From an uncultured Treponema sp. (GTDB lineage Bacteria > Spirochaetota > Spirochaetia > Treponematales > Treponemataceae): a DNA stretch of 36,411 nt. The notes beneath the pieces are model-generated. The model ran no database searches. It saw nothing but the letters and a program-made list of their open reading frames with translations, and was not told the origin of the DNA. A program made the translations under genes and the position numbers. The stretch lies in assembly GCA_937915735.1 (NCBI GenBank), contig CALGGS010000227.1, positions 1-36,411 of the forward strand. Direction: 5' to 3'. Shown piece after piece: positions 1 to 8,609 of this stretch. How positions within the stretch are numbered: position 1 is the first letter of the stretch; each line of letters opens with the position of its first letter.

Positions 1-139
1 TGAATTTTTTGTTCTCGGCAATCTGCGCAGGAATAAGGTGACAGTGATAGTCCCAGAGAGGCTCGTTTTTGCAGGCCTCAAACAACTTCTGAGCGGTTTT
101 TGTCTCGAGAAGGAAGTTTTTGTCCATGAATTTTTTCAT
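1..139 (-). CDS. uxaC: Uronate (glucuronate/galacturonate) isomerase, N-terminal part
   Basis: The first 46 codons of a gene that runs off the left edge. The start of the protein reads MKKFMDKNFLLETKTAQKLF and continues to WDYHCHLIPAQIAENKKF. The segment FLLET..A..L followed by DYHCHL.P.QIA is the typical N-terminus of UxaC, where the H-x-H belongs to the metal site of the amidohydrolase fold. UxaC interconverts D-glucuronate and fructuronate, and D-galacturonate and tagaturonate, as the first cytoplasmic step of uronate catabolism. ATG at 139 is preferred over ATG at 127 because a TGGAG lies about 8 nt upstream. It fits with the pectinesterase at 25.3-29.5 kb, since pectin breakdown yields galacturonate. 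Only the first tenth or so of the protein is visible. Confidence 0.85.
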   Translation of the reverse strand, partial: MKKFMDKNFLLETKTAQKLFEACKNEPLWDYHCHLIPAQIAENKKF

Positions 140-256
140 TTTTTATACTCCAGAAATGCCTTTTAAAAGCACATTTTGCCCATTATATCACGATGAGCAT
201 AAGAAAGAAAGTGTAAAATTCATCTTTTAATTGCTCACTTCACTTTTTCAGATTTT

Positions 257-267
257 TATGATATGAT
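257..267 (+). promoter_or_regulatory. Probable -10 box of the carD-ispD-ispF transcript
   Basis: Two overlapping TATGAT hexamers (257-262 and 262-267) lie just upstream of the ATG at 276, and no Shine-Dalgarno sequence is present. With the downstream hexamer the expected start of transcription falls within a base or two of the ATG, so the mRNA would be leaderless or nearly so. No clear -35 is seen. Confidence 0.45.
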
Positions 268-275
268 AAAAAAAT

Positions 276-956
276 ATGAGTGACGAAAAATTTGAATTTT
301 CTGTAGACCAGCGAATCGTTTATCCTAGTCAGGGTGTTGGTCAAATCAAAGAAATTTTTGACAAAAAGCTTGGTGAAAAAATTGTCAAATACTACAAAAT
401 TTATCTCGAAGTTTCAGATATGATTGTTATGATTCCTGTAGAAAATGTGCATATGCTTGGAATACGCCCGATTGTTTCTGCAGACGACGCTTTAAAAGCT
501 CTCGAAACCTTAGGAGAGCCAATCGAATCTGTTACATCAGACTGGAAGCTTCGCTATCAAATGAACCTTGATTTGCTAAAAAAAGGCAGTATTTTTGACA
601 TCGTAAGCATTGTCCGATGTCTTTACCACCGTTCAAAAGTAAAAGAGCTTCCAATTCAGGAGCGAAAGCTTTATGACAGCGCACGAAAGCTGCTTGAAGA
701 CGAAATTGCATTTGCCCTCGACAAGCCGGTAAAAGAAGTCGAAGAAATGCTTCACGCAAAATTAGAGCCGCTTGGTGCATTAATCGTCAAAAAGGCAGTC
801 GTTCAGGACGATGACGATGATGACGACGATGAATTTTCCGACGACATTTCTTCTTCAGACCGCGACGACAATGACGAAGACGGTGATGACGACGAAGAAT
901 CAGACGAAGTAGATTCAGGAGACGATGGCGATGACGGAGACGACGAAGACGAATAA
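276..956 (+). CDS. CarD/CdnL-TRCF family RNA polymerase-binding regulator with acidic tail
   Basis: A 226-aa protein. Residues about 8-65 match the CarD/CdnL/TRCF RNA-polymerase-interacting domain (F..D.RIVYPSQGVGQI, then IPVENV...GIRPIVS). About 66-170 form the helical DNA-contacting domain (L..GSI.DI..IVRCLY.R, RKLYDSARKLLEDEIA). CarD proteins bind the RNA polymerase beta subunit and stabilise open promoter complexes. The last 45 or so residues are an unusual run of Asp, Glu and Ser beginning with eight consecutive Asp, which normal-length family members lack. The 3' end overlaps the ispD start. The start has no ribosome-binding site but sits next to a -10 box. Confident on family, less so on what the tail does. 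Confidence 0.88.
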   Translation: MSDEKFEFSVDQRIVYPSQGVGQIKEIFDKKLGEKIVKYYKIYLEVSDMIVMIPVENVHMLGIRPIVSADDALKALETLGEPIESVTSDWKLRYQMNLDLLKKGSIFDIVSIVRCLYHRSKVKELPIQERKLYDSARKLLEDEIAFALDKPVKEVEEMLHAKLEPLGALIVKKAVVQDDDDDDDDEFSDDISSSDRDDNDEDGDDDEESDEVDSGDDGDDGDDEDE

Positions 957-1704
957 TCTTGCTTTGGTCCTGGTTGCGGCCGGAGTTTCTTCAAGAATTG
1001 GCTTCGACAAAACAGGAACAAAAATCAAAAAAGAATACCTCCCTATGAAGGACGGAACGGTTCTTTCCACAGCGGCAAAGGCTTTCTTGTCCACGCTCAA
1101 TTTTTCTACAGTCGTAGTAACATTTCCTGCCAACGATGACTTGGCACTGGAGCAAAAAAAAGCCGAAGACGCGCTTTTTGCAGATTCTTTTGTAAAGACT
1201 CTTTCTTCAAAAGTTGATTTTATCTTCATTCCAGGCGGCACTACCCGCCAGGAGTCAGTTCATGACGCTCTCGAAGCTATAAGCGAAAAAAATCCTGACT
1301 GCGAGCTTGTTTTCATTCACGACGGAGCACGCCCCTTCATAAAATCAGAGACAATTTCCCTCAGCTATCGTGCGGCCCTTGAATTCGGAGCGGCAGTTCC
1401 AGGTCTTCAGCCAACCGAAACTCAGAAAAAAATTGACGAAAACGGCTTTATCACGAAGCATCTTGTGCGCTCAAGCCTTACAGCCGTTCAGACTCCGCAA
1501 GTCTTTCAGTTTGAGCCGATTCTCGAGGCGCACAGAAAAGCATGCGAAACAAGCAAAGTCTTCACGGACGACACTGAAATTTGGGACGAATTTGCCGCAA
1601 AGCACAAAAACGAAAGGGGCGAGAGTCTTTCCCGCGTAAAAGTCGTTATGGGAGACCCTGAAAACAAAAAAATCACATATCCGGAAGACATAAAATCCCT
1701 GTAA
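925..1704 (+). CDS. ispD: 2-C-methyl-D-erythritol 4-phosphate cytidylyltransferase
   Basis: Third step of the MEP isoprenoid pathway: transfers CMP from CTP to MEP. The nucleotide-binding motif LVLVAAGVSSRIG is at about residues 14-26, the K.EYLPM segment follows, TTRQESV is near 106-112 and the IHDGARPF signature near 131-138, all as in IspD. The 259-aa length is slightly longer than the usual 230-240 because of a few extra residues in the first loop. The start lies inside the acidic tail codons of carD in another frame. AGGAG at 917-921 is 3 nt from ATG 925 but 9 nt from ATG 931, so the true start may be 931 (257 aa). The overlap suggests coupled translation. ispF follows 13 nt downstream. 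Confidence 0.93.
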   Translation: MAMTETTKTNNLALVLVAAGVSSRIGFDKTGTKIKKEYLPMKDGTVLSTAAKAFLSTLNFSTVVVTFPANDDLALEQKKAEDALFADSFVKTLSSKVDFIFIPGGTTRQESVHDALEAISEKNPDCELVFIHDGARPFIKSETISLSYRAALEFGAAVPGLQPTETQKKIDENGFITKHLVRSSLTAVQTPQVFQFEPILEAHRKACETSKVFTDDTEIWDEFAAKHKNERGESLSRVKVVMGDPENKKITYPEDIKSL

Positions 1705-1717
1705 ATAAACAAAAGCT

Positions 1718-2191
1718 ATGATTCGTGTTGGACTTGGTTACGACAAGCATATTCTCCGGGAAGGACGCCGCCTTATTCTGGGTGGTGTCGTCATTCCCTT
1801 TGAAAAAGGCGAGCTTGGACACTCTGACGGAGATGTTCTTTTGCACGCCATTACGGACGCACTTTTAGGAGCGGGCGGTCTTGGAGACATAGGCTCATAT
1901 TTTCCGCCGGAAGAGTCAAAATGGAAGGATGCCGATTCTTCTGAGCTTTTAAAAAAATGCTGGTCAGATGTAAGGTCAGAGGGCTTTTCCCTTGGAAATA
2001 TTGACTGCGTGATTGCCCTTGAAAAGCCCAAATTTCTTCCTTACCGCGATGAAGTACGCTCCTCCATCGCAAGAATCTTAGGCTGCCAGAAAGAACAAGT
2101 CTTTATCAAGGCAAAAACAGGCGAAAAGCTCGGCGATGTAGGAGAAGGTCGTTGCGTTGAAGCCTGGTGTGTCTGTCTTCTCGAAAAATAA
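1718..2191 (+). CDS. ispF: 2-C-methyl-D-erythritol 2,4-cyclodiphosphate synthase
   Basis: Fifth step of the MEP pathway: cyclises CDP-ME 2-phosphate to MEcPP with release of CMP. The family's metal ligands are visible as D9 and H11 in GLGYDKH and H43 in DVLLHAITDALLGA. The GHSDGD motif (34-39), GDIG.YFPP and the C-terminal KAKTGEKLGDVGEGRCVEA stretch are classic IspF. Length 157 aa is normal. It follows ispD directly, so two of the pathway's enzymes are co-transcribed with the CarD-like regulator. In some bacteria they are fused; here they are separate. The ribosome-binding site is weak. A structured repeat starts 2 nt after the stop codon and probably ends the transcript. Confidence 0.95.
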   Translation: MIRVGLGYDKHILREGRRLILGGVVIPFEKGELGHSDGDVLLHAITDALLGAGGLGDIGSYFPPEESKWKDADSSELLKKCWSDVRSEGFSLGNIDCVIALEKPKFLPYRDEVRSSIARILGCQKEQVFIKAKTGEKLGDVGEGRCVEAWCVCLLEK

Positions 2192-2192
2192 A

Positions 2193-2386
2193 GGGACTGT
2201 CCAATAAGTATGAGTCATTGCCGTGCTTGATACCCTGTCATTGCCCGGCTTGGCAACCTGTCATTGCCGCACTCAAGGGCATTGCTTGTCGCCCTTGCTT
2301 AGATGCGGCAATCTCTTGTATTGCAATTAAATGGATTTTCGGGTCAAGCCCGAAAATGACACTTTTTGAACTTATTGGTCATCCCC
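2193..2386. repeat. Structured intergenic repeat element with terminal inverted repeats (copy 1)
   Basis: About 195 bp filling the gap between convergent ispF and the coiled-coil gene. The ends are inverted: CCAATAAGT (2201-2209) pairs with ACTTATTGG (2370-2378), extending to 14 of 17 matches with the outer bases. Inside are three copies of a 23-bp unit beginning TCATTGCC (2215, 2238, 2261), a stem ATTGCCGCA/TGCGGCAAT enclosing AAGGGC/GCCCTT, and a perfect 9-bp hairpin ATTTTCGGG-TCAAG-CCCGAAAAT (2335-2357). The right arm, read on the minus strand, matches the left half of the element at 19835-19906 over about 44 bp. No coding signal is seen. It resembles a MITE or REP-like sequence and could end transcription from both sides. 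Confidence 0.75.
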
Positions 2387-2410
2387 ATGACAGCGGCGGC
2401 ACGATAATCT

Positions 2411-5400
2411 TTATTTCAAGCCATTCATTTCCAGGGTTGCCTCTACTTCGCCTAGAGTTCTCTTTAGCCTGCGGGCAATTTCTTCCGGAGTCCAGCCTTG
2501 TCGCCTTAAAGTGATGATATTATCCTTTATTTTTGGCAAAAGCGGCCCTTGCGAGAAGTAAGTGTTTGAATCTGCAGTAGGGATGCTCTTTATATCATTC
2601 TTCGTCATCTGATGAAGCAAATCGATTTTTTCATCAGCTTCTTTTGAAAGATTAGTGAGCCGAACCTCAGCCTCAACGATTCCTTCTCTTGCGTTTTGAA
2701 CCTGCCTTATTCTCTCTTCTGTTTCAGAAAGCAATGACTTAAGGGAAGTCATCTGTTCGATTGCATCATTGATTCTGCCAGAATTTTCTGTGACCTCATC
2801 AATTCTTGACTGAATATTCGCAATCGTATCTGGAAGATTCTCGGCCTGACTCTGAATTTTGTCGAGACGGCCCTGTACATCCTGAACTTTATCAAAGGTT
2901 TTGTCGACTTCGCCCGACATTTGCTCCAAAATCTTTTGCTTTTTGTCGAGATTATCACACCGTCCCGCAATTTTGTCGAGAGATTCGTGAAAGCCCCGGA
3001 CGGTAAGCTGCAATGACTGCAAATCTGAATGTTCCGTCTGCAAATCATTGATTTTCTGCTCCATATTGTCACTAAGCTCAACGAGCCGCCTAAAGTCGCT
3101 GGCAATTCCGTCTACGCGGCCTTTTTCTGCCGTAAACTGAGCGAGTTTTTTGTCAATATCGCTGTTAATCTTCTGGATATTGTCAAACTGATTTTCAAGC
3201 TCATTAAGGACATTTTTGTATGTGCCGGCCTTGTCAAGCTCGTTTTTGATTCCCTCAACCTGCTTTTCAAGGCTAGCCTGAAGCTCGTCTGCCTTCTGGT
3301 AAATCGCCATTCTTGACTCAAAGGTCTTTACCTGACCGTCAATTTCTGAGAAACGGCTTTGCAAAGCGTCAGTATTGTTGTTCATCTGATTTATAATTTC
3401 TGCCTGACGATTTGCAAGCTGCTCGCGCATTTGGGCAATCTGAGCCTTTATTTCACGGACAGCGTCCTGTGAATCGACATTCTGACTTTCAAGCTTATTC
3501 TGAGTTTCAAGCAAAATTCTGTCGTAAGTTTTCTGCTGATCCTCGATGATTTTTGCAGATTCCAGCTTAAGGTTTTCGATGGAAGATTTTACCATATCAC
3601 GGAGATTTGAAATGTCGCCCGTAATTCCTTCCTGGTCAGAATTTGCATTTCTCTTGAATTCCTCAAAATCGGCATTGAACTTCGCCTTTAATTCTGCAAG
3701 AGTCTGCTCCGCCGCCTTGTCGATATTTTCGATTTTAAGCTTAAAGTTGTCCTGAGCCTGCTCAAACTGAGTGTTGAGCTGCTGACTCCAGGCACGGAAT
3801 TCACCGACCATGGCATCGATATTAGCCTTGTTTGACTCGTTTTTGTTGAGCAAGTCAAGCTCAAGGTTACTGATTTTTTCGGCACTTGAATCAATTGACT
3901 TGTTAAGAAGCTCGTTGAGTCGCTCACCGTAGGTTTTAAGTGTTCCCTTAATGTAAGAATCTGAGTTTGTAGTGGCCGCTTCCAAATCCGCACGGTTTTT
4001 CTCACGGAAATCATGCATTTTCTGCTCGACCTCGATAATCTGTGCCTGCAAATCATCATTCGTCTTTTTGATGAGATTGTCATATCGTTCGAGCGTTTCG
4101 CGCGTTTTTTCAGTAAGACCGGCAGTATGATTTCTTAAATCTTCCGTGTACTTGGCTTCAAGCTGCCTTCTTGATTCCTCTTCGTCAGACTGCAGAAGGC
4201 TCATCTTAGAATCAAAATTCTCCCGCCAAGAATCAATGCTTGCGTCAATTTCCTCACTTCGTCTTCTTAAGTCCTCACCGTATTTCTTTTCAAATGCGTC
4301 AAGAGCCTGGCTTACATTCGTGCTGGCCTCTTCCTGCAATGCCCTGAGAGAAGATTCAAGCTCGCTAAGCCGAGAGGCCGTGATTTCAGAGTCCTTTTGA
4401 ATCGCGTCCTGGAACTGATTGTGCCTTTCCGCCTGCTCCTGAGTAAATTTATTGAATTCAGAAATTACATTGTCCTGAGTTTTTGAAAGCGCAAGCTTAA
4501 GCTGGTCTTCAAGCGCGTCAACATCAGCACTCGTCTGCTCAAGTTTTTGGAAACGATAGTCCATTCCCTGCTGGTAAGTTTCGAGCTCCTGATCAACAAG
4601 CTTGAAAAGCTCTGATTTTTTGGTGTCGTAAGTCGCCGCAATGTTTTCAAGAACATCTTTAAGCATCTGGTTAATTGCCTTAATCTGCTGGTCAGACTGT
4701 AATTTAAATCCATTAAGCTGCTCTGTCGCAGCCATAACTGTCTTCGTGATATTTGCCGCAGCCTCGCTGGCACCTTCAGTAGATGAAGCAAGATTTTGCT
4801 TTACCTCGCTTAAAGCCTCGTCAACCTTTTCGTTCGCGTTATTTACACGGCTTTCAACGGTTGTTTCCAGTGTTGAGATTCTAGTTTCAACCTCAGATTC
4901 AAGATTTTCGACCTTTCCGATAACCTCGTTCTGCAAATTCGTAACCCTGTCGGCGACATTTTCCTGCAGCTGAAGGACATTATTCTGCAAAGTTCCGACC
5001 TTTTCTGAGACATTTTCCTGTAGTGTTGTGACACGGTTTTCAACTTGCTCTTCAAGGTCACTGACCATCTGTTTTACGCCGTCCTGCATTGAAGTAACTT
5101 TTGTTCCGACCTCGTTCTGAAGTCCGATTACCTGTTCAGCGACATCCTGCCTGATTTCTGAAACCTTTCCGTCAACCGCAGAAAGAAGCTGCTGCATTTT
5201 GTCCTTTACGCTTTCGTCAATTTGCGATACATCAGAATTTACTTGCTCGTCCAATGCGCTGACCTTCCGCGCAACTCCGTCAACTATTACAGTAACCTTT
5301 GACTCAACGATATTCTGTAAGCCGCCGACCTTTTGCTCGACAACTCCCTGAAGCTCATCGACCTTAGTTTTTACCTCACCTTCAAGACCTGAAACCCGCT

Positions 5401-8400
5401 CATTTACGAAGCCCTGCAGGTTCAAAACCTTGTCGTTTACGGCTCCTTCAAGCCCGTTTACAGTCATAGAAACCTGATTCTGCAAATCTGTAAGCTTGGC
5501 AAGGACTTCATCCTCAAGCCCTGTCGATTTTCCGTTTACAAGATTCTGCAAGAGTTCAAGTTTTTCCTTAACATTCTTGTCGAGCCCTGAAACCTGAGAA
5601 TCTACAAGTGACTGAAGATTTTCGACAGTCTGGGTGACATTATTCTGTAAATCGCTGACCTTTTGCGAGACGCCGCTTTCCAGCGTTCCCACCCTTGTTT
5701 CGACATTATCCTGCAAGGCACCGACCTTTTCCGTCACAGTGCTTTCAAGATTTGAAACTTTTTCATTTACGCTGTTTTCAAGCGTCGTGACACGGTTTTC
5801 TACATCGTTTTGAAGTTTTTCAGCCCGCTCATTCACTCCGTTTTCAAGCGTTCCCACCGTATTCTCAACGCTCTGCTGCAATGTCAAAACCCTTTCGTTT
5901 ACATTTGAGAAAAGGCCGTCAACTTTTTCACTGACTCCGGAGGCAAGATTATTGACTTTTTCATTCACGCCGCTTTCAAGGCTTCCAACCTTTTCATTTA
6001 CGGAATTTTCCAAGCCATCAACCTTTTCATTTACAGAGCTTTCAAGATTTACGACCTTTGAATTTACGAGATTTTCAAGATTTGAGACCTTCTCCGTGAT
6101 TGAATTTTCAAGTCCGCTAACCTTCTGCCCTACAGCTTCATCAATTCCTGAAACCTTGTACTCAACGATGTCATCCATATCTGCGACTTTATCGCTGACT
6201 TTCTGCTCAAGCTCCTTAATTTTTGAATCCACATCGTTTTCAAGGCCGAAAACCTTTTCGTTCACACGGTTTTCCATTCCGTCAACCTTTGAGTCAACGG
6301 CCGCCTGCATTGCATCAACCTTTTCGTCGATACGGGCGACAATCTCGCCAACCTTTCCGTCGACATCGTAGTCAAGTCCGTTGACACGATCTTCGACAGT
6401 CTGAACAAGAGAATTGACCTTTCCGTCGACAGTTCCCGAAAGCTCGTCAATTTTTCCATGAACTGCCTGCTCGATTGTATCGATTTTTTGTCCGACTTCA
6501 TTCTGCAAGGCAAGAACCTTTCCGTTCACTTCATCCTGAATATTATTTACACTGTTTTCTACAGATTCCTGAAGATTTGTAATTCTGGAACCGACCTCTG
6601 CCTGCAAATCACTAACCTGATTTTCAACTCCGGCAGACAAATCATTAAATCTGCTCACGACATTTGACTGAAGTTCCGTGAATTTTCCCTCGATTCCTTC
6701 TGAAAGGCCTGCGACCCGTTTTTCAACGCTTTCTGCCATTCCGCTGACTTTTTCTTCAACCTCGGCCTGACGGGCATAAATTCCGTTTGTAAAATTCTCA
6801 ACCTTTACATCGACATCGCCGACAAGACCGTTGATTTTTCCGTTTACCTCGCGCTGAATGTCGTTTACATTGCTTTCTACCGTGTCGTGAAGTTCAGTAA
6901 CCTTTGTGTCAATCTCATTCTGCAAGCTCGTGATTTTTGTGAGCATATCACGCTGCATATCATTGATTTTTGTGTCAACGCCATCGTTAAGCCCCGTAAA
7001 TTTTGAAACTACGCCAGACTGAAGCTCGCCGAATTTTGTCTCGATTCCACTGGAAAGATTCGTAAAGCGGTTTTCAACTCCGTCAACAAGCGTAGAGACC
7101 TTTGTCTCAATTTCATTCTGTTTTTCTGTTATGTCAGAGGTGAAATTGTTTACGCGGGAAGCAACATCGCCCTGCATTGAATTGATTTGCTCCGTAACCT
7201 TTGCCTTAAATTCTTCAAGGTGGGCATTTGAGATTTCTTCCCATTTCGCGTACGCAGCCTGTTCTTTTTCGTCGGCATTTGCAATCGCCTTTTGGAAGAG
7301 CTTTCCGTATTTTTCCTGAAGAACCTGAATTTGTTTTACAAGAGTCTCCCGCAGGCTTTCGAGAGTTTTTCCGTTTCCGTTGACCTCTGCCTGAAGTTCC
7401 TTTGCGATTGTCTTCGCTTTTGAAAGTGAATCGCCCAGCATCTGGCGGATTTCTGCATTTCCGCTGCTGAACTGCTCGTTCAAGGCCTTTGACTTTTCTT
7501 TTATGCCGGCGTCAAGGGAAGCGATTTCGTTTTCGACATCTGATTGAATCTGAGCGATTTTCTGACTTGCATTTTGCTCGAACTGAGATATTTCCTCATT
7601 AGATTTTGATTCGATTGAAGATATTTTCTGATTCGTCTCCTGCTGGAATTTTGTGATTTCAGAATCAGTATTAGCAGTGATGTTTGAAATTTTTTGATTG
7701 ATTGAGTCCTGAAATTCTGAAAGTTTGTCTATGCTTTCTTTTTGAGTCTGCACGAAAGTCTCGTTGATTTGCTCGGCAAGCGAACGGGTCTGATTGTTCA
7801 TTTCGTTAAGAACGCTTTGCTTCCGCTCTTCACTTGCATCCTTAAGCTCGGAAAAGGCTGCGTCTTCAAGACTTTGCGCCCTTCCGACAGCATTCTGATA
7901 CGCTGACTTTATAGAAGAGTCAATATTTACGAGAAGCTCCTCGGCTTTTTTCTGGCTTTGCTCAACAGCCGAGTCAAGGTTGGCCGCCTTTTCCTTGTAT
8001 TCATCAAGAAGCTTCGTTCCGATGAGTTTAAGGCTTTCGTTATTGATTTTTTCAAAGTTCTCGCTGATTTTTGGAATCTGGCCGTCAATTCGCTCAACGG
8101 CCTTTTCCTGTGCGACAATTTTTTGAGTAAGGTGGTCTACGAGTGAGGATTCTTTTTTGATTCTTTTGAGATTTTCTTCGACATTTTCTGTCATATCGAA
8201 AAGCTCTTTTAAAACATTTCCGTATGCGTCGATTTTCTGGCCGATATTTTCTATGGCGCTAAACTGAGCCTCAAAATCAGAGCTTGCATTCTGGAATTCT
8301 TTAATCTGATTTTCGAGACGATTTACGGCACCGACAGCCTTTGCTTGCTGGGTGTCTAAATCAGAAGAAAGAGAATCAAGATTTTTGATTTTGTCGTTAA

Positions 8401-8545
8401 AGTAAGAGTCCAGCTCGCGTTTTCCGTTTTCTGCGGCACGGCGAACCTTGTCCATCGTTTTGTTATCTTTGTCAAAATTTCGTGAAACGGCGACAACTGC
8501 GCCAGATGCCAATACTGACAATAAGATTGTTATAAATGTAAGCAC
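2411..8545 (-). CDS. Giant membrane-anchored coiled-coil protein, SpiroCoCo-like
   Basis: 2044 aa. It starts with GTG at 8545 behind a GGTGGGG purine stretch. Residues 1-20 form one hydrophobic segment (FITILLSVLASGAVVAV), likely an anchor with the rest in the cytoplasm. Nearly everything else is alpha-helical coiled coil rich in E, K, Q, N, S and V with no Pro. Residues 450-1251 follow an 11-residue (hendecad) rule of the type VNEKVxxLExx: 71 units with three extra 7-residue pieces. Regions before and after are irregular heptad coils. The last 40 or so residues (ITLRRQGWTPEEIARRL.RTLGEVEATL) look like a helix-turn-helix. This matches the large coiled-coil proteins called SpiroCoCo in spirochaetes, whose role is not established to my knowledge; a cytoskeletal or spacer role is only a guess. 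Confidence 0.85.
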   Translation of the reverse strand: MLTFITILLSVLASGAVVAVSRNFDKDNKTMDKVRRAAENGKRELDSYFNDKIKNLDSLSSDLDTQQAKAVGAVNRLENQIKEFQNASSDFEAQFSAIENIGQKIDAYGNVLKELFDMTENVEENLKRIKKESSLVDHLTQKIVAQEKAVERIDGQIPKISENFEKINNESLKLIGTKLLDEYKEKAANLDSAVEQSQKKAEELLVNIDSSIKSAYQNAVGRAQSLEDAAFSELKDASEERKQSVLNEMNNQTRSLAEQINETFVQTQKESIDKLSEFQDSINQKISNITANTDSEITKFQQETNQKISSIESKSNEEISQFEQNASQKIAQIQSDVENEIASLDAGIKEKSKALNEQFSSGNAEIRQMLGDSLSKAKTIAKELQAEVNGNGKTLESLRETLVKQIQVLQEKYGKLFQKAIANADEKEQAAYAKWEEISNAHLEEFKAKVTEQINSMQGDVASRVNNFTSDITEKQNEIETKVSTLVDGVENRFTNLSSGIETKFGELQSGVVSKFTGLNDGVDTKINDMQRDMLTKITSLQNEIDTKVTELHDTVESNVNDIQREVNGKINGLVGDVDVKVENFTNGIYARQAEVEEKVSGMAESVEKRVAGLSEGIEGKFTELQSNVVSRFNDLSAGVENQVSDLQAEVGSRITNLQESVENSVNNIQDEVNGKVLALQNEVGQKIDTIEQAVHGKIDELSGTVDGKVNSLVQTVEDRVNGLDYDVDGKVGEIVARIDEKVDAMQAAVDSKVDGMENRVNEKVFGLENDVDSKIKELEQKVSDKVADMDDIVEYKVSGIDEAVGQKVSGLENSITEKVSNLENLVNSKVVNLESSVNEKVDGLENSVNEKVGSLESGVNEKVNNLASGVSEKVDGLFSNVNERVLTLQQSVENTVGTLENGVNERAEKLQNDVENRVTTLENSVNEKVSNLESTVTEKVGALQDNVETRVGTLESGVSQKVSDLQNNVTQTVENLQSLVDSQVSGLDKNVKEKLELLQNLVNGKSTGLEDEVLAKLTDLQNQVSMTVNGLEGAVNDKVLNLQGFVNERVSGLEGEVKTKVDELQGVVEQKVGGLQNIVESKVTVIVDGVARKVSALDEQVNSDVSQIDESVKDKMQQLLSAVDGKVSEIRQDVAEQVIGLQNEVGTKVTSMQDGVKQMVSDLEEQVENRVTTLQENVSEKVGTLQNNVLQLQENVADRVTNLQNEVIGKVENLESEVETRISTLETTVESRVNNANEKVDEALSEVKQNLASSTEGASEAAANITKTVMAATEQLNGFKLQSDQQIKAINQMLKDVLENIAATYDTKKSELFKLVDQELETYQQGMDYRFQKLEQTSADVDALEDQLKLALSKTQDNVISEFNKFTQEQAERHNQFQDAIQKDSEITASRLSELESSLRALQEEASTNVSQALDAFEKKYGEDLRRRSEEIDASIDSWRENFDSKMSLLQSDEEESRRQLEAKYTEDLRNHTAGLTEKTRETLERYDNLIKKTNDDLQAQIIEVEQKMHDFREKNRADLEAATTNSDSYIKGTLKTYGERLNELLNKSIDSSAEKISNLELDLLNKNESNKANIDAMVGEFRAWSQQLNTQFEQAQDNFKLKIENIDKAAEQTLAELKAKFNADFEEFKRNANSDQEGITGDISNLRDMVKSSIENLKLESAKIIEDQQKTYDRILLETQNKLESQNVDSQDAVREIKAQIAQMREQLANRQAEIINQMNNNTDALQSRFSEIDGQVKTFESRMAIYQKADELQASLEKQVEGIKNELDKAGTYKNVLNELENQFDNIQKINSDIDKKLAQFTAEKGRVDGIASDFRRLVELSDNMEQKINDLQTEHSDLQSLQLTVRGFHESLDKIAGRCDNLDKKQKILEQMSGEVDKTFDKVQDVQGRLDKIQSQAENLPDTIANIQSRIDEVTENSGRINDAIEQMTSLKSLLSETEERIRQVQNAREGIVEAEVRLTNLSKEADEKIDLLHQMTKNDIKSIPTADSNTYFSQGPLLPKIKDNIITLRRQGWTPEEIARRLKRTLGEVEATLEMNGLK

Positions 8546-8580
8546 TTTTTCCCCACCCGACTTACAATCACAATAAGGCG

Positions 8581-8609
8581 ATTATAAACCAACTAATTAT
8601 AGCACAATA
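8581..8609 (-). promoter_or_regulatory. Promoter of the giant coiled-coil gene
   Basis: On the minus strand TATAAT (8586-8581) follows TTGTGC (8607-8602) with a 15-nt spacer, which would give a leader of roughly 28 nt before the GTG at 8545. It overlaps the 3' end of the HAD gene, so the coiled-coil gene can be expressed on its own. Confidence 0.5.

Noticed and set aside
803..1021. Minus-strand ORF of 72 aa almost entirely Ser
   Set aside because: It is the complement of the acidic codons of the CarD tail and has no start signal of its own.
5952..6371. Plus-strand ORF of 139 aa with regular repeats opposite the coiled-coil gene
   Set aside because: The regularity is the mirror of the 33-bp hendecad period on the coding strand; no ribosome-binding site or promoter.
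4641..7319. Imperfect 33-bp direct repeats resembling a CRISPR or VNTR array
   Set aside because: The repeats are continuous coding sequence with degenerate units and no spacers; they encode hendecads.
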